DNA from: UBA2093 sp049454855
GTDB taxonomy: Bacteria; Actinomycetota; Acidimicrobiia; Acidimicrobiales; Ilumatobacteraceae
Direction: 5' to 3'
DNA: 7,273 nucleotides
NCBI GenBank assembly: GCA_049454855.1
Contig: JBMUAQ010000097.1
Location: 1-7,273, forward strand
Positions within the stretch are counted from its first letter, which is position 1. The number at the start of each line of letters is the position of its first letter. Of the stretch, positions 5,481-7,273 are shown in pieces. Position numbers and translations under genes: made by a program. Below the pieces are notes generated by a model that was given only the letters and a program-made list of their open reading frames with translations, ran no database searches and was not told the origin of the DNA.

Positions 5481-6121
5481 AGATCTCCGGGAAGTCGATA
5501 GCGGCGGTTGTGGGCGTGGTGGTGCTCGGCGCCGCCGCGGTGGCCATCGGCTCGGGCGGTGGCTCGGACGGCGGCAGCGGCAACGACGCATCGCTGGCGC
5601 AGTACCAGCCGGTGTCGGTGAGCGGCACACCGCTGCCCGCGATGCCCGATGACGGCAGTGCCGATGCAGCCATCGGACAGGAGGTGCCTGTGGTGAAGGG
5701 GCTCGACTTCGCCGGCGAGGCGGTGTCGCTGGATGTCGCGGCGGGCGGCAGGCCCACGATCGTGGTGTTCCTCGCGCACTGGTGCCCGCACTGCAACCGG
5801 GAGATCCCGCGCATCCTCGAGGCCGACGCCGACGGCGGGATTCCCGAGGACGTGCGCGTGGTGGGTGTTGCCACCGGGTCGCGTGCCGACCAGCCGAACT
5901 GGCCGCCGTCCGCCTGGCTGGAGACGATGGGCTGGAAGTGGGAGCGCATGGCGGACTCCGAGGCAGCCGATGCGTTCATGGCCTACGGAGGCACGAGTTA
6001 CCCCACGATGGTGTTCGTGAGGGCCGACGGCACCGTGCAGAACCGCGTGAGCGGCGAGATCGGGACCGTCGCGCTGAAGGGACTCATAAACGGTCTCCTG
6101 GAAACAGTGGCCTCGGCCTAG
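5477..6121 (+). CDS. Membrane-anchored thioredoxin-fold protein (TlpA/DsbA-like)
   Basis: 214 aa. Residues 1-24 form a signal anchor (MKISGK then a hydrophobic stretch 7-24) without a lipobox cysteine. A Gly/Ser/Asp-rich linker (25-40) leads into the outer domain. The thioredoxin-like domain covers roughly 66-214: the catalytic motif W102-C103-P-H-C106, followed by an R-E-I-P helix, and the cis-proline in TSYP (P176). The CPHC dipeptide is the one found in oxidising DsbA proteins, while the AhpC-TSA/TlpA-type layout is also compatible. It most likely oxidises exported protein thiols and is recharged by the DsbB-like protein encoded directly upstream. A reductive role cannot be excluded without biochemistry. 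Confidence 0.88.
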   Translation: MKISGKSIAAVVGVVVLGAAAVAIGSGGGSDGGSGNDASLAQYQPVSVSGTPLPAMPDDGSADAAIGQEVPVVKGLDFAGEAVSLDVAAGGRPTIVVFLAHWCPHCNREIPRILEADADGGIPEDVRVVGVATGSRADQPNWPPSAWLETMGWKWERMADSEAADAFMAYGGTSYPTMVFVRADGTVQNRVSGEIGTVALKGLINGLLETVASA

Positions 6122-6132
6122 CCTTGCCAGCC

Positions 6133-7080
6133 GTGGCAACGGCACCCCAGCGCATCGGTTTCCTCGGGCCGTTCGGCACCTTCACCGAGCAGGCCCTGAA
6201 GACCCAGGCCGACCTCGCGTCGGCCGAACTGGTGCCGTTCCGCAACGTGCCCGACGTGCTGGATGCGGTGGCGGCCGGTGAGGTGGACGCCGGGTTCGTG
6301 CCGATCGAGAACTCGATCGAGGGCACCGTGAACTTCACGCAGGATGCGCTGATCTTCGATTACGACCTGTTGATCCAGCGCGAGGTGGTGCTGGACATCG
6401 AGCACTGCCTGCTCGGAGCCGAGGGTGCCGACCCCGCGTCGGTGCGCACGGTGCACTCGATCCAGGTGGCCACGGCGCAGTGCGCGGCCTGGCTGCGCAC
6501 GAAGGTTCCCGGGGCCGAGATACTGGCGGCCAACAGCACGGCTGACGCCGCCCGCACCGCGGGCGAACGGATTGCCGCGGGTGCGCATGATGTTGCGGCC
6601 GTGGCACCTGCGATTGCCGCGGGCCTGTACGGACTTCACGTGATTGCTCGCAACATCGCCGACCACGACGGCAACCAGACGCGCTTCGTGCTGGTGGCGC
6701 GCGAGGGGATTCCCGCGGCGTCCGGTCATGACAAGACGGGGCTCGTGGTGTTCCAGCGCGCGGATGAGCCGGGCAGCCTGATCTCGATCCTGCAGGAGTT
6801 CGCGGCGCGGCGCATCAACCTGTCGCTTCTGTCATCGCGGCCCACGAAGGCGGGAGGGCTCGGTGACTACTGCTTCGTGATCTACGCCGATGCCCACATC
6901 GACGACGAGCTGCTGGCAGATGCGATGCGGGAGCTGAAGGCGAAACAGGGCGACGTGAAGTTCCTCGGTTCGTACCCCGCCGCGGGAACGCACGCACACA
7001 CCGCCCGCGAGCATGCTGATGCCCGGTGGCAGAGTGCGGATGACTGGGTGAACGACCTGCGGGGTCAGGTGCGCCGATAG
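6133..7080 (+). CDS. pheA: Prephenate dehydratase, monofunctional
   Basis: 315 aa from a GTG at 6133. A TTG at 6124 in the same frame, only 2 nt after the previous stop, is an alternative, and neither has an obvious ribosome site. It converts prephenate to phenylpyruvate in phenylalanine synthesis in the cytosol. The periplasmic-binding-like catalytic domain spans about 7-187, with GFLGPFGTFTEQA at the start, the block ENSIEGTV (59-66), and DGNQTRF (179-185), whose TRF is the catalytic signature (T183). An ACT regulatory domain covers 203-280, with the PGSL turn (213-216) and S-S-R-P (234-237) at the place of the phenylalanine-binding ESRP motif. There is no chorismate mutase domain. The length matches actinobacterial enzymes. 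It follows the redox gene closely and may be read from the same transcript, though a shared function is unlikely. Confidence 0.95.
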   Translation: MATAPQRIGFLGPFGTFTEQALKTQADLASAELVPFRNVPDVLDAVAAGEVDAGFVPIENSIEGTVNFTQDALIFDYDLLIQREVVLDIEHCLLGAEGADPASVRTVHSIQVATAQCAAWLRTKVPGAEILAANSTADAARTAGERIAAGAHDVAAVAPAIAAGLYGLHVIARNIADHDGNQTRFVLVAREGIPAASGHDKTGLVVFQRADEPGSLISILQEFAARRINLSLLSSRPTKAGGLGDYCFVIYADAHIDDELLADAMRELKAKQGDVKFLGSYPAAGTHAHTAREHADARWQSADDWVNDLRGQVRR

Positions 7081-7090
7081 CGTGAGCCAC

Positions 7091-7174
7091 GGAACAGTGG
7101 CAGAGCGGACGAATGCACCCGCCTTGAAAGCGGGCGGCCCACAAGGCCCGGGGGTTCAAATCCCTCCTGTTCCG
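7091..7174 (+). tRNA. tRNA-Ser(UGA)
   Basis: A class II tRNA with perfect acceptor stem GGAACAG/CTGTTCC, anticodon stem CCCGC/GCGGG with loop CTTGAAA, and anticodon TGA at 7125-7127, reading UCN serine codons. It has a long variable arm built on GGCCC/GGGCC-like pairing, a T arm with GGTTCAAATCC, and discriminator G73, which is usual for serine. The 3' end continues CCG, so the terminal CCA is not fully encoded and must be added by tRNA nucleotidyltransferase. It begins only 10 nt after the pheA stop and may be processed from the same transcript. Confidence 0.95.
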
Positions 7175-7272
7175 CCGAGAACCCAGCCGATGTCGTGACC
7201 CACGATGGCGCGCGCCTGTTCGGCGTCGTGCCACGGGACGATGTCGCGTTCCCCCAGCAGTTCCCGTAGTTC
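7156..7272 (-). CDS. C-terminal fragment of an unidentified protein, cut by the window edge
   Basis: On the minus strand one frame enters from the right edge and runs 38 codons to a TGA at 7158-7156. It includes the peptide segments ELRELLGERDIVPWHD and IVGHDIGWVLGGTGGI. Third positions are mostly G or C, and the amino-acid composition looks like a real protein, unlike the Arg/Ser-rich shadows in other frames. The stop lies inside the tRNA-Ser gene, so the last codons would overlap the tRNA by 19 bp on the opposite strand. I do not recognise the family. It may instead be a chance open frame. Confidence 0.45.
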   Translation of the reverse strand, partial: ELRELLGERDIVPWHDAEQARAIVGHDIGWVLGGTGGI

Positions 7273-7273
7273 G

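Noticed and set aside
3246..5630. Long minus-strand open frame continuing upstream of the ABC ATPase
   Set aside because: Only the part from the ATG at 3245 has ATPase motifs. The rest is Arg/Pro/Gly-rich shadow of the permease and of the plus-strand oxidase gene.

Overview
This is a GC-rich window with strongly GC-biased third codon positions. A DUF2510-type protein, tightly packed operons with 4-bp ATGA overlaps and GTG starts suggest an actinobacterium. A lineage such as Acidimicrobiia is possible, but the sequence alone does not settle this.

Left edge (1-488): no convincing gene lies at the very edge. A strong 12-bp hairpin (57-86) is followed by a minus-strand tRNA (159-233) with an irregular anticodon arm whose best reading is CGU (Thr). 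A 13-nt reverse-complement copy of that anticodon arm lies at 21-33. The stretch 241-488 is non-coding and holds small hairpins, a repeated GCGTTCGGTG word and a 25-bp direct repeat whose second copy covers the end of the adjacent gene.

Minus-strand operon (4897 down to 489): four co-directional genes with overlaps or spacers of -4, 10 and 26 nt. They encode a polytopic ABC-2-like membrane protein, its ATPase, a small DUF4177-like/DUF2510 protein, and a metallo-beta-lactamase-fold protein with a C-terminal Rieske [2Fe-2S] domain. The last resembles CMP-Neu5Ac hydroxylase (CMAH) in its beta-lactamase part, but carries its Rieske domain at the opposite end. This operon is the most interesting content of the window. 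Its substrate is unknown.

Plus-strand run (4941-7174): a DsbB/BdbC-type quinone-coupled disulfide oxidase overlaps by 4 bp a membrane-anchored thioredoxin-fold protein (CPHC active site), forming an extracytoplasmic thiol-redox pair. A monofunctional prephenate dehydratase (pheA) and tRNA-Ser(UGA) follow closely. The two operons diverge from a 43-bp region (4898-4940) that contains a palindrome, a candidate shared operator.

Right edge: the C-terminal 38 codons of a minus-strand reading frame appear to enter the window, with the stop codon inside the tRNA-Ser gene.
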